Assembly: GCF_019393635.1 (NCBI RefSeq)
Contig: NC_057867.1
Span: 65,041,492 to 65,105,491, forward strand
Source: Dromiciops gliroides
Taxonomy: Eukaryota > Chordata > Mammalia > Microbiotheria > Microbiotheriidae
Length of the DNA stretch: 64,000 nt
Direction of reading: 5' to 3'
A model generated the notes under the pieces. It worked only from the letters and a program-made list of their open reading frames with translations. It was not told where the DNA came from and did not search any database. The translations under genes and the position numbers were made by a program. Shown piece by piece: positions 46,283 to 56,082 of this stretch. Each line of letters begins with the position of its first letter. Positions within the stretch are counted from its first letter, which is position 1.

Positions 46283-47025
46283 TTGTAACAGATATGAGTA
46301 AGGCTCATGGGGACATTCAGACCTTATTAAAAAATAACAGTGTTCAATGGTAAGTGTATAGAAATAAAGGTGTAAAAACTTTCAGGGGTCCTTGAGACCT
46401 ATGAAAAATCAAAGAATGCATTTGGAGAAAAACCCACATGTGGGAAGGCCTTGAGAATGATCTCAGGCCTTAATATTTGTCAAACAATTCTATAAAGAAA
46501 AAAAACCCATAAAGAAAAGCTAAAGATGTCAAGGGAGCAATCAGAACTTGCTATATAAGTTGGAGTATGCACACAGAAAGGGAAAAAATGTAACAAATTT
46601 GGGGAAACCAGAACTCACAACTTATTGAAGATCAAATAACCTAGAAAATTCATAGTGGAGAAAAATGCTATGACTGAAAGCCTTAAATGGTCAGAATTTC
46701 TTAAACACTGGAAATGCAAGGCCTTAGACTTATCCTACTAATATGACTTTATTAACTATCAGGATTTATGTTGGAGAGAAACTCTGGAATGTAATGAATT
46801 AGAAATCTACAAAAAGAGTTAAGTCACCAGACAGTACAGACAAAAATACTGTATATATGTAATTAATGAGGAAAGCTTTCAGGAGCTCCTTAGATCTTAT
46901 TAAGCAACAATAATTAAATGCAGCAGCAAAAGAAAACCACTCTGAATGTAATAGTCACAGTAAAGTAAAGTCCAGGGAAATAAAAACCTAATCAAACATT
47001 ATTCATAGAGGAAAGAAGTCCTCTA
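46283..47025 (+). pseudogene. Decayed zinc-finger repeats after the stop codon
   Basis: Finger-like DNA continues in the 28-codon rhythm but with frameshifts and lost cysteines: 'ggggacattcagaccttatt', 'aacccacatgtgggaaggcc', 'gatctcaggccttaatattt', 'tggagagaaactctggaatg' and 'gaggaaagctttcaggagct'. Perhaps eight or nine former fingers. It now forms the 3'UTR or flank of the gene. Confidence 0.8.
46363..46368 (+). terminator. Possible polyadenylation signal AATAAA
   Basis: First AATAAA after the stop, 81 bp downstream. A second lies at 47035-47040, just after the finger remnants. Which is used cannot be told. Confidence 0.4.
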
Positions 47026-47106
47026 AAAGTGATCAATAAAAGAAATATTCAAGTGATTTTACTTTAACAACCATCAAGTTTCAAAAAGGAGTACAACCTT
47101 ATGAAT

Positions 47107-47267
47107 GGGGCAGCTAGGTGATGTAGTGGATAAAGCACTGGCCCTGGAATCAGGAGGACCTGAGTTCAAATGCGGCCTCAGACACTTGACACTTACTAGC
47201 TGTGTGACCCTGGGCAAGTCACTTAACCTTCATTGCCCTGGCCAAAACAAAACAAAACAAAAAAACC
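47107..47267 (+). mobile_element. WSINE1-like SINE
   Basis: Full copy with (aaaac)n tail, bordered by ccttatgaatg on both sides. Confidence 0.94.
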
Positions 47268-47289
47268 AACACTCCAAAGACCTTATGAA

Positions 47290-48130
47290 TGAGGGAGTGA
47301 GGTGAGAGAAAGTTTACACCTCATGCATTATCAGCTAGTGGACAGAGAATAACAGTTTCAAAAAAAAAGATTTTTTAAAATGTTGCCAAGAGTCAGGTAG
47401 AGCCCTGACACGTAAGTTGGCTTAAAACTAGCTATGATGAAACTAGATGCAGTCAATGTGGGGAAACTTTCCATACTAGCAAGGATGTACCCAGTGTGGA
47501 TGGGGATGAGGTTGCAGCTTCCCCCAAAGTTCCCTCCTAGTAGTACCTGTCTATAGTCATTGTGATGTAGTCTGCTTTCTTTATCACCCATATATTTCCA
47601 GTAAATTGAGCTTTGCTTCAACCACCAATAGGCCAGGGATTAACCAGCAACATATCAAAATGTAAAGGGCCAACCTGTGTCTAAACGGTAGGAATTTCCC
47701 TAATTGAGAGGTTTGGAGAGATTATGATTGAACTCTTACTTTTCATCTAAAATCAACTTTCTGAAGCCAAAGAGGAGGAAACCTCAGGGAGCATCAGATT
47801 GTCCCCATAGATGAGCTAATAGAACTGGGTAACACTACGTATAGGAAAATTTCCCAAGAACATCCCACCCTTCAGTACAACTTGGAGATGATTTGCTGTT
47901 GAAATCAAGATGCTTCCAAATACATCGTTAATAAGCAGTAAATTGAAAGTTTGCTTTATCACTCTTGGGTTGGGAATTAATGAATCTGCTATCAATAGTC
48001 TTAGCAGAGGGTAATGGTATATCAGCCTGTCAACCCAAAGATAGTGGCCCCTAAGATCATCTAGTTTCTTTTGCCATGATAAAACAAACCAACAATTTGG
48101 TTTCCTAAGTAGGTTTCTTTTTGACATTTT
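47290..48130. other. Unique sequence, no gene recognised
   Basis: No exon or repeat identified. A few finger-like words near 47450 (gtcaatgtggggaaactttc) hint at one more decayed finger. Confidence 0.35.
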
Positions 48131-48138
48131 TTTTTAAG

Positions 48139-48298
48139 TGAGGCAATGAGGGTTAAGTGACAATGGATAAAGCACCAGCCCTGGATTCAGGAGGACCTGA
48201 GTTCAAATTTGGCCTCAGACACTTGACACTTACTAGCTGTGTGACCCCGGGCAAGTCACTTAACCCTCATTGCCCCGCAAAAAAACCCCCAAAAAACC
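48139..48298 (+). mobile_element. Chimeric SINE: antisense start fused to sense body
   Basis: 48139-48160 reads as an antisense copy (gtgaggcaatgagggttaag). At 48161 it switches to a sense copy from inside the head (caatggataaagcaccagcc) and runs to a normal tail. The GGGGCAGCTAGGTGG head is absent. Confidence 0.88.
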
Positions 48299-48299
48299 A

Positions 48300-49120
48300 A
48301 ACAAACAGACATTTGTACTTCTAACTTGGATTTCAAGCCCAGGCATGACTCCTGATATGGTGGAGAGAAGCAGACAAGACTCTGCATGTCTGACTGACTG
48401 ACTGACTGGTTATGAGATGGCTCAATAGCTTTAGAGAGGAGAGACATCATTCTTGTTTTGAGAGGCAGGCATATATGGTTCTAAACTCTCTTTGGGACCA
48501 ACTCCAAGGAGAAGAAAGTGAGACTTTCTTGTAGACATGTAAAGAGAAGCTGGTTACTTAACATGGCTAATTTTCAGCTTGCCTCCTTCGAGACTTCAGT
48601 GCACTTCCCATTGGGTGAGATAGGTTGCTCTCTTGGTTGAACAAAGTCTCAAGTGGCTCTCATCTAAAGAGCTCATTCGCTCCTGTGTATTTGTTATAGT
48701 CTACTCTGTATAATTCTGATTTCTGTTTGCTCTTTGGATAAATGGATTTACTCGAATCATTATATGTGATGGTCTTTTGTGTAATTAGCATTTGATGGGA
48801 AGAGGTGAAGCTTGGAAAAAGGTAGTCTTGGGTGATACCCCTTTAAGGGATGGTGATCAGGGAAGCTAGTAGCTTTTACTTTTTAACAACAACTACAAAT
48901 TGTTCTGATAGACCAGAAATATTTGAGGGGGCAGTTGTAATTCTAATCCAGTACCACCTCTCAACAGAGAACAACAGAAGGTAGACCTGAAGAAGCCATG
49001 TGCTCACTTCTCTTCACCTCCAGAGAGAGGCAGAGGGTTGGGCCAGATTCCAGAGATATCTGTCCATGCCTTCCTCTGATCCACGTTTAGACAAACCATG
49101 TTTGGGGCAGTTTACACCTT
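48300..49120. other. Unique sequence, no gene recognised
   Basis: It has a short (tgac)4 at 48390-48408. Nothing else identified. Confidence 0.35.
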
Positions 49121-49124
49121 CTTT

Positions 49125-49445
49125 TTTTAAATTTAAATTTATTTTTTTCAATTAGCAAAAAAATATGTTCTCTCCTCATTGGAAAAAAAAGGAAGGAAAA
49201 ATAAAACCCTTATGACAAGTATGGATAGTTAAGCAAATCAAATTTTCACATTGGTCATGTCTAAAAAGTATATCTCATTTTGTACCCCGAATCCACCAAC
49301 CATTTTATTAGGTAAGGAGTATATCACTGATTCTCTGGAATTGTGGTCGATCCTTACATTAATCAGAGTTAAATCTTTCCAAATTGTTTCTACGATGTTG
49401 TGTTACATGCTTATCACAAGCTGCCAAATGGGCATCCTAGTTTAA
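49125..49445 (-). mobile_element. L1 3' end fragment, antisense
   Basis: 'caattagcaaaaaaatatg', 'attttcacattggtcatgtc', 'tctggaattgtggtcgatcc' and 'cattaatcagagttaaatct' follow the marsupial L1 3'UTR in reverse. Confidence 0.6.
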
Positions 49446-49646
49446 TTAGTTTCTTATATTTGGTTAATGGGAAGCAATTTACCAGGGCCCTGCTTGGTCT
49501 TGAGAGAAATAGCAAAATCTGGTTTCTGGATCTGTGAAACTGAGAAAGAATGGGAAACCAAATGGTGGTGCTTCCACCAAGGTATAGAACCCCAGGAGGC
49601 CTGAGATGAGATAGCCAGATCATTTTTTTATATTTACATTACTACA

Positions 49647-49794
49647 GGGGCAGCTAGGTGGTGAGGTGGCTAAAGCAGTGGCCCTGGATGTAGGAGGACC
49701 TGAGTTCAAATTGTGACCTCAGACACTTGACACTTACTAGCTGTGTGACCCTGGGCAAGTCACTTAACTCTCATTGCCCTGCCTCCCCCCCCCC
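49647..49794 (+). mobile_element. WSINE1-like SINE
   Basis: Full copy whose tail is C-rich. Flanks duplicate atttacatta. Confidence 0.93.
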
Positions 49795-49887
49795 ATTTAC
49801 ATTAATATGTGTTTTATATCACCTAATTTCCTAATTAAGTCCCTTTGCCCTTCCCTTTCCCCAGTCCCATCCCTTATTGCATATGTG

Positions 49888-49889
49888 TA

Positions 49890-49906
<17 letters not shown>
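49888..49906. repeat. (TA)n tract
   Basis: About nine TA units directly before the T-run of the next SINE. Confidence 0.85.
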
Positions 49907-49921
<15 letters not shown>

Positions 49922-49923
49922 GC

Positions 49924-50056
49924 AGGGCAATGGGGGTTAAGTGACTTGCCCAGGGTCACACAGCTAGTAAGTGTCAAGTGTCTGAGGTCACATTTGAACT
50001 CAGGTCCTCCTGAATCCAGGGCTGGTGCTTTATCCATTGTGCCACCTAGCTGCCCT
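49924..50056 (-). mobile_element. WSINE1-like SINE
   Basis: Antisense copy with T-run tail extended by (ta)n. Forms an inverted pair with the copy at 49647, 129 bp apart. Confidence 0.93.
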
Positions 50057-50236
50057 GCAAACATTTTAAAAGGGGAAAAAAACGGTTGAACAAAACTAAT
50101 CAATACATTAAGTCCACCATTAAACATGCATCCTGCATTCATAGTTCCCCACTTCTGTGAAGAAGAAAAGGAGGTCTAATTATAAATTTTGTGGGCATTC
50201 TTTACACCATTCATTTTTTTCTTTCTTTTTTTTTCA

Positions 50237-50371
50237 GTGAGGCAATTGGGGTTAAGTGACTTGCCCAGGGTCACACAGCTAGTAAGTGTTAAGTGTCTGA
50301 GACCAGATTTGAACCTAGGTCCTCCTCACTCCAGGGCCAGTGCTCTATTCACTGTGCCATCTAGCTGCCCC
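50237..50371 (-). mobile_element. WSINE1-like SINE
   Basis: Full antisense copy; flanks duplicate tacaccatt(c/a)attttt. Confidence 0.94.
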
Positions 50372-50706
50372 CTACACCATTAATTTTTAAAATTGTTTCT
50401 ATGTGCAATTTTGTCTTTATATTTCATTTTTACCACCTCCCCATCTATTTCATCCTCTGCCACCCTCCCACCAGTTTCATCTCTCTCGGCCCACTCAGCT
50501 CACCCATCATTTTCCTCTCCTCACCAAATGAGGTAACGTGTGTGAAAGTGCTTTGCAAGTTTCAAAACGCTATAGGTGTTGTTGGTATCCCATCTCCCTG
50601 ACCTTGCTGACCTTTTTCAACTTTTCTCAGTCTCTCTCTTCATCTTTCACCCTCTCGCCTGACTCCCTCATTTTCTTCTTCTTCTTCTTTTTTTTTTTTT
50701 TTTTGC

Positions 50707-50771
50707 GGGGCAACAAGGGTTAAGTGACTTGTCCAGGGCCACACAGCTAGTAAGTGTCAAGTGTCTGAGGC
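50707..50771 (-). mobile_element. WSINE1-like SINE, cut in half
   Basis: Only the tail half remains (caacaagggttaagtgac to gtgtctgagg). The break at 50771 runs into the T-run of an L1 end. Confidence 0.88.
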
Positions 50772-50773
50772 TT

Positions 50774-50925
50774 TCTCTTTTTTTTAATCATAAAAGTATT
50801 TTATTATTTTCCATTTACATGTAAAACTAGTTTTCAACATCTGTTTTCATAAGATTTTTAGTTCCAGACTGCAGCTTTCCCTTTCCAACCGGTCACCCCT
50901 CTCTCTCCAGACCCTGTTGCCCTTT
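50774..50925 (-). mobile_element. L1 3' end fragment, antisense
   Basis: 'ccatttacatgtaaaactag', 'catctgttttcataagattt' and 'agttccagac', as in the copies at 54260 and 54950. It abuts the CpG island. Confidence 0.55.
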
Positions 50926-51140
50926 TCTCGATAGTCTTGTCTTCCCGCCGACCACAGAGACGCCGAGACCTCCACTGTTTCCTAGAGTGGCAATGGAAAA
51001 ATCCACACGGCCGCCCGCGACCCCACGCGAGACGCTCTCGAGGACGTCGCGCATGGCCGTCCTTTGCGGCTGCGCCCTAGGCCCCCTCCCGCCTCGGGGT
51101 GGGGGGGGGAGCTTCGGGCCTGGCCTCGATGGCTCTGGCC

Positions 51141-51148
51141 TGACGTCA
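51141..51148. promoter_or_regulatory. Full CRE palindrome 1
   Basis: TGACGTCA, the CREB/ATF1 site, in the CpG island. Confidence 0.7.
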
Positions 51149-51307
51149 GCTTCCCCTAACGGACCGAGAGCGGAGCGGGGCCTCGGTGTCCTTAGGCGGG
51201 GGTGGCCCACCCTCTGTTTTACCAGAGCGGGACGGGGGAGTGAAGCCACGTGGGTGGCAAACTTTACTAGGCCATTGGGTAGGCTAGGTTAGGCACCGAA
51301 GCGTATG

Positions 51308-51315
51308 TGACGTCA
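51308..51315. promoter_or_regulatory. Full CRE palindrome 2
   Basis: Second TGACGTCA, 167 bp from the first (start to start, about 16 helical turns). Confidence 0.7.
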
Positions 51316-51534
51316 TTTCACGATTGTGATCGCGACCTCTTTTAGGCCAGGGACGCTCTGAGTTCCGCTTTATCCCGAGCACGGTGCCCAACACAGCTCG
51401 CGATTGAAGCTTGTTCCTCGATTGGTAGACGTGCCATCAGTCAAAGATCTATGATAGAGGAATATTCAGGGTGGACCTGGGGGAGTCCTCTTTCCAAACA
51501 CAGACGCAATCTGTCTCTTCAATTTGAGTAGCAG

Positions 51535-51701
51535 ATTAACCAGCATGCTGTAGTGTCAGGGACCTAGGTTTGCATCCTGGCTACCCCTTAGGACGTGTGT
51601 AATTGTGAGCACGTTCCTTCCTCTCCTTGACCCCCAGATTCCTTTCTCTGAGGAGTTTGGACCATTTGACCTCCAAGGCCCATTCCAGTTTTAAGTCTCT
51701 G
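51535..51701 (+). mobile_element. MIR SINE cut by an LTR
   Basis: 'aggtttgcatcctggctacc', 'cattccagttttaagtctct' and then gatcc; the expected end (tatgatccc) lies beyond the LTR at 52337. Confidence 0.65.
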
Positions 51702-51705
51702 ATCC

Positions 51706-52332
51706 TGATGTGGGATGGAATTTGGGGGCAAACTGATCGTGAGCCGTCCCAAAAGAATTACAAGACTCAGTGACTCAGTTCCCCAAGTTTTATTGCAATA
51801 CTGTGAGTGACCACAGGGAGAGAACCAGAAAAGTGGAAAGGTATCTCTGGAATAGGGAAAGGAAAGACAATTATATTTATAGTATAGATAAATTGATTTA
51901 TCAGTCTCATTATAATAATCTCCACTTTAGGGAGGTATAGGGGAGAACTTATCCTAATTTGGAGTTCCTGGGGTCCTAACCAAGGCGCACACCTTTTTCA
52001 GTGGAGGTGTGTTTTGGGGGTTTACACATCATAAGGTGTACCTGGAAACAAATCTGGCCTTTTCTGTGCATGTCTCTTTTTGTTTCCCATGGCTAGTTTC
52101 ACATTTTTCATTAGAATTTCTATAGCCTGTCATTTTATTTAAGGTCTTATTGTTATATGACCTGACCCTTTATGGCCCCATTATGGGTACTGATCACTGT
52201 GGGTAAGAGAACCTAGCATCCTGACTTGTAAATTATCCATTAACTGGGGTCTGACTCAGTTTTGGAGCTAATATCTGAATTAAAGCTTGGATCTTAGGTT
52301 TTTCTGTTAACCCCTTTTTGCCTCCTACATCA
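51706..52332 (-). mobile_element. Solo LTR of an endogenous retrovirus-like element
   Basis: 627 bp with short inverted ends: TGATGTGGG at the left and CCTACATCA at the right. The 4-bp duplication atcc lies at 51702-51705 and 52333-52336. The MIR text reads through once the segment is removed. On the minus strand an AATAAA lies near 51790, followed about 80 bp later by the end, as expected for the R-U5 part. No internal coding region is present. Confidence 0.8.
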
Positions 52333-52339
52333 ATCCTAT

Positions 52340-52465
52340 GATCCCAACTCTTAAGAGCCTCAAAAAAATGAAGTGAGTTGACTAAGGTCACACAAGCAGT
52401 AACAGGTGGGACTTGAACCCAAGTCTTCCTGTCTTCAAATCCTGCATGCCACTCTAAAATACTTC
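52340..52465 (-). mobile_element. MIR SINE fragment
   Basis: 'gaagtgagttgactaaggtc', 'acacaagcagtaacaggtgg' and 'gacttgaacccaagtcttcc' in antisense MIR order. Confidence 0.7.
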
Positions 52466-52469
52466 CTTT

Positions 52470-53150
52470 TGTGTCTGCTGTATTAAATGTAAAAGCCAGT
52501 TAGGAATAATTGAGGCAAATTGGGATATGGGGCTGGACTAGGAAACAGAAAGAAGTACCTATTAGAGACATGAAGGCAGATTATGGAGAAATGAGAAGAG
52601 AATGAACTGATTTATTTAAAACATTTTCTAAGTGAATTATGTAAATATCGCTTAGCATCCTATAAAATCTCCTTTCTCGAGGTGAGCACCTTTTTTTTTC
52701 TACTAATAGAAAAACATTGGGAGAAAACTCAAGGGCCATATGGAAGTAAAAAGTAATTTATCTTAATTTCTTTTTTGAGAAACACATATAAAAGACTAGA
52801 CTTACCTGCTCTCCCACTGGTATTGGGAGATCCCAGACAAGGAAACTCTTCTCTATCAATCCAAGTTGGCACTTTCTCTGTATCTTCAAAAGTTTTTGAG
52901 AAGTTAAGTGACTTGGCCAGGATCACACAGGTGTCCATGACAAGGCTGACTCTCCACTACGCTACGGAGTTTCTTGCTCTTTAAAATAAGAACAGAAAAG
53001 AAAACTTTATTAAATGAACACAATCAATATTTTGTTGCCATATTTTTACTTTAATTCTCTATTATAGAAAAATTTGGGGGGGGATAAAGAAGTGGCGGAG
53101 GGAGGAAGGAAAGTGACAAGTAGTCACAGAGAAGAAAGGGGAGGAGAGAA
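52470..53150. other. Unique sequence, no gene recognised
   Basis: A short antisense MIR scrap lies at 52893-52935 (gttaagtgacttggccagga). Nothing else is identified. Confidence 0.35.
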
Positions 53151-53154
53151 AACA

Positions 53155-53335
53155 GTAAAGTTGAAAATATAGAAGGGACTCTGTGGCCATTTAGTTCAGT
53201 TTCCCTGCTATAATATTCCTGATGGGTATTTATTTGTCTAGCCTTTCAGATACTTCTAGTGACAGGGAACTCACTTCCGAACAGGTCCTTTGCATTGTTG
53301 TACAGATCTAATTGCTCTTATATTGAGCCCTAATG
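53155..53335 (-). mobile_element. CR1/L3-type 3' fragment
   Basis: 'gactctgtggccatttagtt', 'cttctagtgacagggaactc' and 'agatctaattgctcttatat' in CR1/L3 order. Confidence 0.5.
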
Positions 53336-53337
53336 GG

Positions 53338-53525
53338 GCAGTGTGGAGGAATTGAAAAAAGGGCTGAGTTTGAAGTCAAGAGGACCTGGGTTGGAATTTT
53401 CTTTTACTATTTGCTACATAAATAAAGGCTCTTGTCTTTTATGGGCTTCAATTTCTCGTTTGTAAAATGAAAGAATTAGATTAGGGGATACCTACAGTTT
53501 CCTGCAGCTATAAATCCTGTTATGC
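53338..53525 (+). mobile_element. MIR SINE
   Basis: 'gggctgagtttgaagtcaag', 'aggacctgggttggaatttt' and 'tcaatttctcgtttgtaaaa'. Confidence 0.7.
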
Positions 53526-53613
53526 TAAGAGATGTACCTCCCTGGAAGTTTCACTCACTGACACCAAAGCCCTCTTTCAGAGATCTCATGAGTTCACATG
53601 GGCTCGATAATCA

Positions 53614-53717
53614 TTCTTCTTCTTCTTCTTCTTCTTCTTCTTCTTCTTCTTCTTCTTCTTCTTCTTCTTCTTCTTCTTCTTCTTCTTCTTCTTCTTCTCT
53701 CTCTCTCTTTTTTTTTT
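53614..53717. repeat. (TTC)n then (TC)n tract
   Basis: About 28 TTC units running into (tc)n and a T-run, which is the tail of the next antisense SINE. Pure polypyrimidine on the + strand. Confidence 0.97.
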
Positions 53718-53719
53718 TT

Positions 53720-53855
53720 GGTGAGACAATTGGGGTTAAGTGACTTGCCCAAGGTCACACAGCTAGTACGTGTTAAGTGTCTGAGGCCCGATTTGAACTC
53801 AGGTCCTTCTGAATCCAGGGCCGGTGCTCTATCCACTGCGCCACCTAACTGCCCC
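53720..53855 (-). mobile_element. WSINE1-like SINE between microsatellites
   Basis: Full antisense copy. The pyrimidine tract on its left appears to have grown from its tail. Confidence 0.94.
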
Positions 53856-53856
53856 T

Positions 53857-53971
53857 TCTTCTCTTCTTTTTTTCTTTCTTTTCCTTCCTTCCTTCCTTCC
53901 TTCCTTCCTTCCTTCCTTCCTTCCTTCCTTCCTTCCTTCCTTCCTTCCTTCCTTCCTTCCTTCCTTCCTTC

Positions 53972-54048
<77 letters not shown>

Positions 54049-54118
54049 TTCCTTCCTTCCTTCCTTCCTTCCTTCCTTCCTTGCTTTCTTTCTTGCTTTC
54101 TTTCTTGCTTTCTTCTTT
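53857..54118. repeat. (TTCC)n / (TTTC)n tract
   Basis: About 260 bp of nearly pure pyrimidine. Blocks of ttcc, then tttc, then ttcc, then (tttcttgc)n lead into the next SINE tail. All long open frames here on both strands are repeat artefacts. Confidence 0.97.
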
Positions 54119-54123
54119 TTTGC

Positions 54124-54257
54124 TGGGCAATGAGGGTTAAGTGACTTGCCCAGGGTCACACAGCTAGTAAGTGTCAAGTGTCTGAGGCTGGATTTGCACT
54201 CAGGTACTCCTGAATCCAGGGCCGGTGCTCTATCCACTGTGCCACCTAGCTGCCCCC
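54124..54257 (-). mobile_element. WSINE1-like SINE
   Basis: Full antisense copy; its tail merges with the pyrimidine tract. Confidence 0.94.
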
Positions 54258-54259
54258 TT

Positions 54260-54445
54260 CTCTTAATAGTTTTTTTTCCCCAATTACATGTGAAGATAGT
54301 TTGTGACATTCATTTTTATAAGATTTTGAGTTCCTCAAATTGTTCTCCTTCCCTCCCTTCCCTGCCCCCTCCCCAAGACTGCAAGCAATCTGATATAGGT
54401 TATACCCGTACAATCATGTTAAACATATTTCCACATCAGTCTCAA
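54260..54445 (-). mobile_element. L1 3' end fragment, antisense
   Basis: 'ttccccaattacatgtgaag', 'aagcaatctgatataggtta' and 'catatttccacatcagtc'. Sister text occurs at 54957. Confidence 0.65.
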
Positions 54446-54449
54446 AGAT

Positions 54450-54741
54450 CATTTCTGCACAGATGATTCCCAGATCTATGTACTTAGCTCTAATCTCTCC
54501 TGAGCTCTGGCCTTGAATCACCAGCTGCCATTCCAGTGAGGCATTTCAACCTTAACGGGCCCCAAATGGAATTCATTATCTTTCTCCTTCAAACCTACCA
54601 CTCTTCTTAACTTCCCTATTTCTGTCAATAAGACATCTTTCCAGTCACTCAAATTGGCAGCCTTATAATCCTCTTTGAGCCTTTACTCTCCCTCACCCTC
54701 TTAGCTAGTTGACAACTGGTCTTGACTTTACCTGCACATCT
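54450..54741 (+). mobile_element. L2 LINE, RT 3' part, sense
   Basis: The + frame reads DDSQIY-like text (gatgattcccagatctatgt) followed by 'ccccaaatggaattcattat' and 'cactcaaattggcagcctta', as in L2. It resumes at 55373 after an L1 insertion. Confidence 0.6.
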
Positions 54742-55372
54742 TTTTGTTTTTGTTAAATCCACTTTTTTTTTTTTTGGCGGGGCAATGGGGGTTAAGTGAC
54801 TTGCCCAGGGTCACACAGCTAGTGAGTGTCAAGTGTCTAAGGCCGGATTTGAACTCAGGAAATCCTGAATCCAGGGCCGGTGCTTTATCCACTGCACCAC
54901 CTAGCCGCCCCCTAAATCCACTTTTATTTTACTTTATTTTGTTTCTTTTTTCCCAATCTTAATAGTATGTTATTTTTTCCAGTTAAACATAGTTTTCAAC
55001 ATTTGCTTTTATAAGATTTCGAGTTCCAAATTTTTCTCCCTCCCTCCTTTCCCTCCCCCCTCCCCAAGACAACAAGCAATCTGATATAGGTTATACATGC
55101 ACAATCATATATTTCCGCATTAGTCATGTTGTGAAAAAGAATCAGAACAAAAGGGAAAAACCTCAAAAAAGTAGAAATAGTATGGTTCAATCTACATTAA
55201 GAATCCACAGCTCTTTTTTCTGGATGTGGAGAGCATTTTCCATCATGAGTCCCTTGGAACTATCTTGGACCATTGTATTGCTGAGAAGAGCTTAGTCTAT
55301 CACAGCTGATCATCACACAATGTTGCTGTTACTGTGTGCAATGTTCTCTTGATTCTGCTCACTTCACTGATA
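54742..55372 (-). mobile_element. 5'-truncated L1 inserted in the L2
   Basis: The L1 3'UTR is in reverse: 'tttataagatttcgagttcc', 'tgatataggttatacatgc', 'tgtggagagcattttccatc' and 'ttctcttgattctgctcact'. The flanks duplicate tacctgca(c/t)atct (54729-54741 and 55372-55384). The L1 tail is the T-rich run at 54742-54776. Confidence 0.75.
54777..54911 (-). mobile_element. WSINE1-like SINE in the L1 tail
   Basis: The duplication taaatccactttt lies on both sides. It is the youngest layer of a three-deep nest (L2, L1, SINE). Confidence 0.94.
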
Positions 55373-55620
55373 CCTGCATATCTCCTGTATCCATCCCTTT
55401 CTCTCCATTCACATGGTCACTGTCCTAGTTCAGGGCCTCATCTCTCACTGGGACCTTTGCAATAGCCTCCTACTGGGTCTCCCTCCCTTTTCTCAGTCTT
55501 CCTCTAATCCATCCTACAGAGAGTCGCCAAAGTAACATTTTTAAGACCCAGGTATGAGCACGTCACTCCTGAGTACAAGTAGCACTTTTATTGCTATCTA
55601 TCTACCCATCTCCCTTCCTT
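55373..55620 (+). mobile_element. L2 LINE continuation, sense
   Basis: 'tctctccattcacatggtca', 'ttcagggcctcatctctcac' and 'ttgcaatagcctcctactgg'. Confidence 0.6.
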
Positions 55621-55656
55621 GCTTCCTTCCTTCCTTTCTTTCCTTTTTTTTTTTTA

Positions 55657-55791
55657 GTGAGGCAATGAGGGTTAAGTGACTTGCCCAGGGTCACACAGCT
55701 AGTAAGTGTTAAGTGTCTGAGGCCGGATTTGAACTCAGGTACTTCTGACTCCAGGGCCGGTGCTCTATCCACTGCGCCACCTAGCTGCCCC
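55657..55791 (-). mobile_element. WSINE1-like SINE
   Basis: Full antisense copy with (ttcc)n-extended tail on the left. Confidence 0.94.
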
Positions 55792-55799
55792 TCTTTCTT

Positions 55800-55924
55800 T
55801 CTATCTATCATCTATCTATCACCTCCTTTTTCTTCCTGAACTCTAGTTCCCCATCTCCAGCTGGATGCCTAAACTCAGCATTTTCCAGACTGAACTTATC
55901 TTCCCCACAAAGATTGCTATCTTT
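55800..55924 (+). mobile_element. L2-type fragment next to CTAT repeats, copy 1
   Basis: The text from tttcttcctgaactctag to cccacaaagattgc matches 60790-60887 at about 90 percent, with CTAT units before both. Confidence 0.6.
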
Positions 55925-56082
55925 TGTTTGTTTGTTTTTTTAAATTAGTGAGGCAATTGGGGTTAAGTGACTTGCCCAGGGTCACACAGCTAGCAAGTGT
56001 CAAGTGTCTGAGGCCAGATTTGAACTCAGGTACTTCTGACTCCAGGGCCGGTGCTCTATCCACTGTGCCACCTAGCTGCCCC
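55925..56082 (-). mobile_element. WSINE1-like SINE
   Basis: The exact duplication gattgctatctttt lies at 55911-55924 and 56083-56096. Confidence 0.95.

Larger units (their letters stand above)
50940..51430. promoter_or_regulatory. CpG island, probable promoter
   Basis: This is the only dense CpG cluster in the window (for example cgccgagacc, ggccgcccgcgacc, cgcgagacgctctcgagg, gaccgagagcggagcg). It contains two perfect CREs (TGACGTCA) at 51141-51148 and 51308-51315, an E-box CACGTG near 51248, an inverted CCAAT box (ATTGG) near 51275 and another near 51421. Such islands mark promoters, often two-way ones. No coding exon can be tied to it. Candidates are a non-coding first exon for relic C on the right, or a minus-strand transcript toward 47 kb. 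Confidence 0.8.

Noticed and set aside
50893-51292. Open frames of 101 (+) and 118 (-) codons in the CpG island
   Set aside because: GC-rich DNA lacks stops by chance. They show no domain and overlap each other. Kept only as a promoter.
53594-54309. Long frames rich in serine, lysine/glutamate, leucine or phenylalanine on both strands
   Set aside because: They translate the TTC, TTCC and TTTC microsatellites plus SINE sequence and are not genes.
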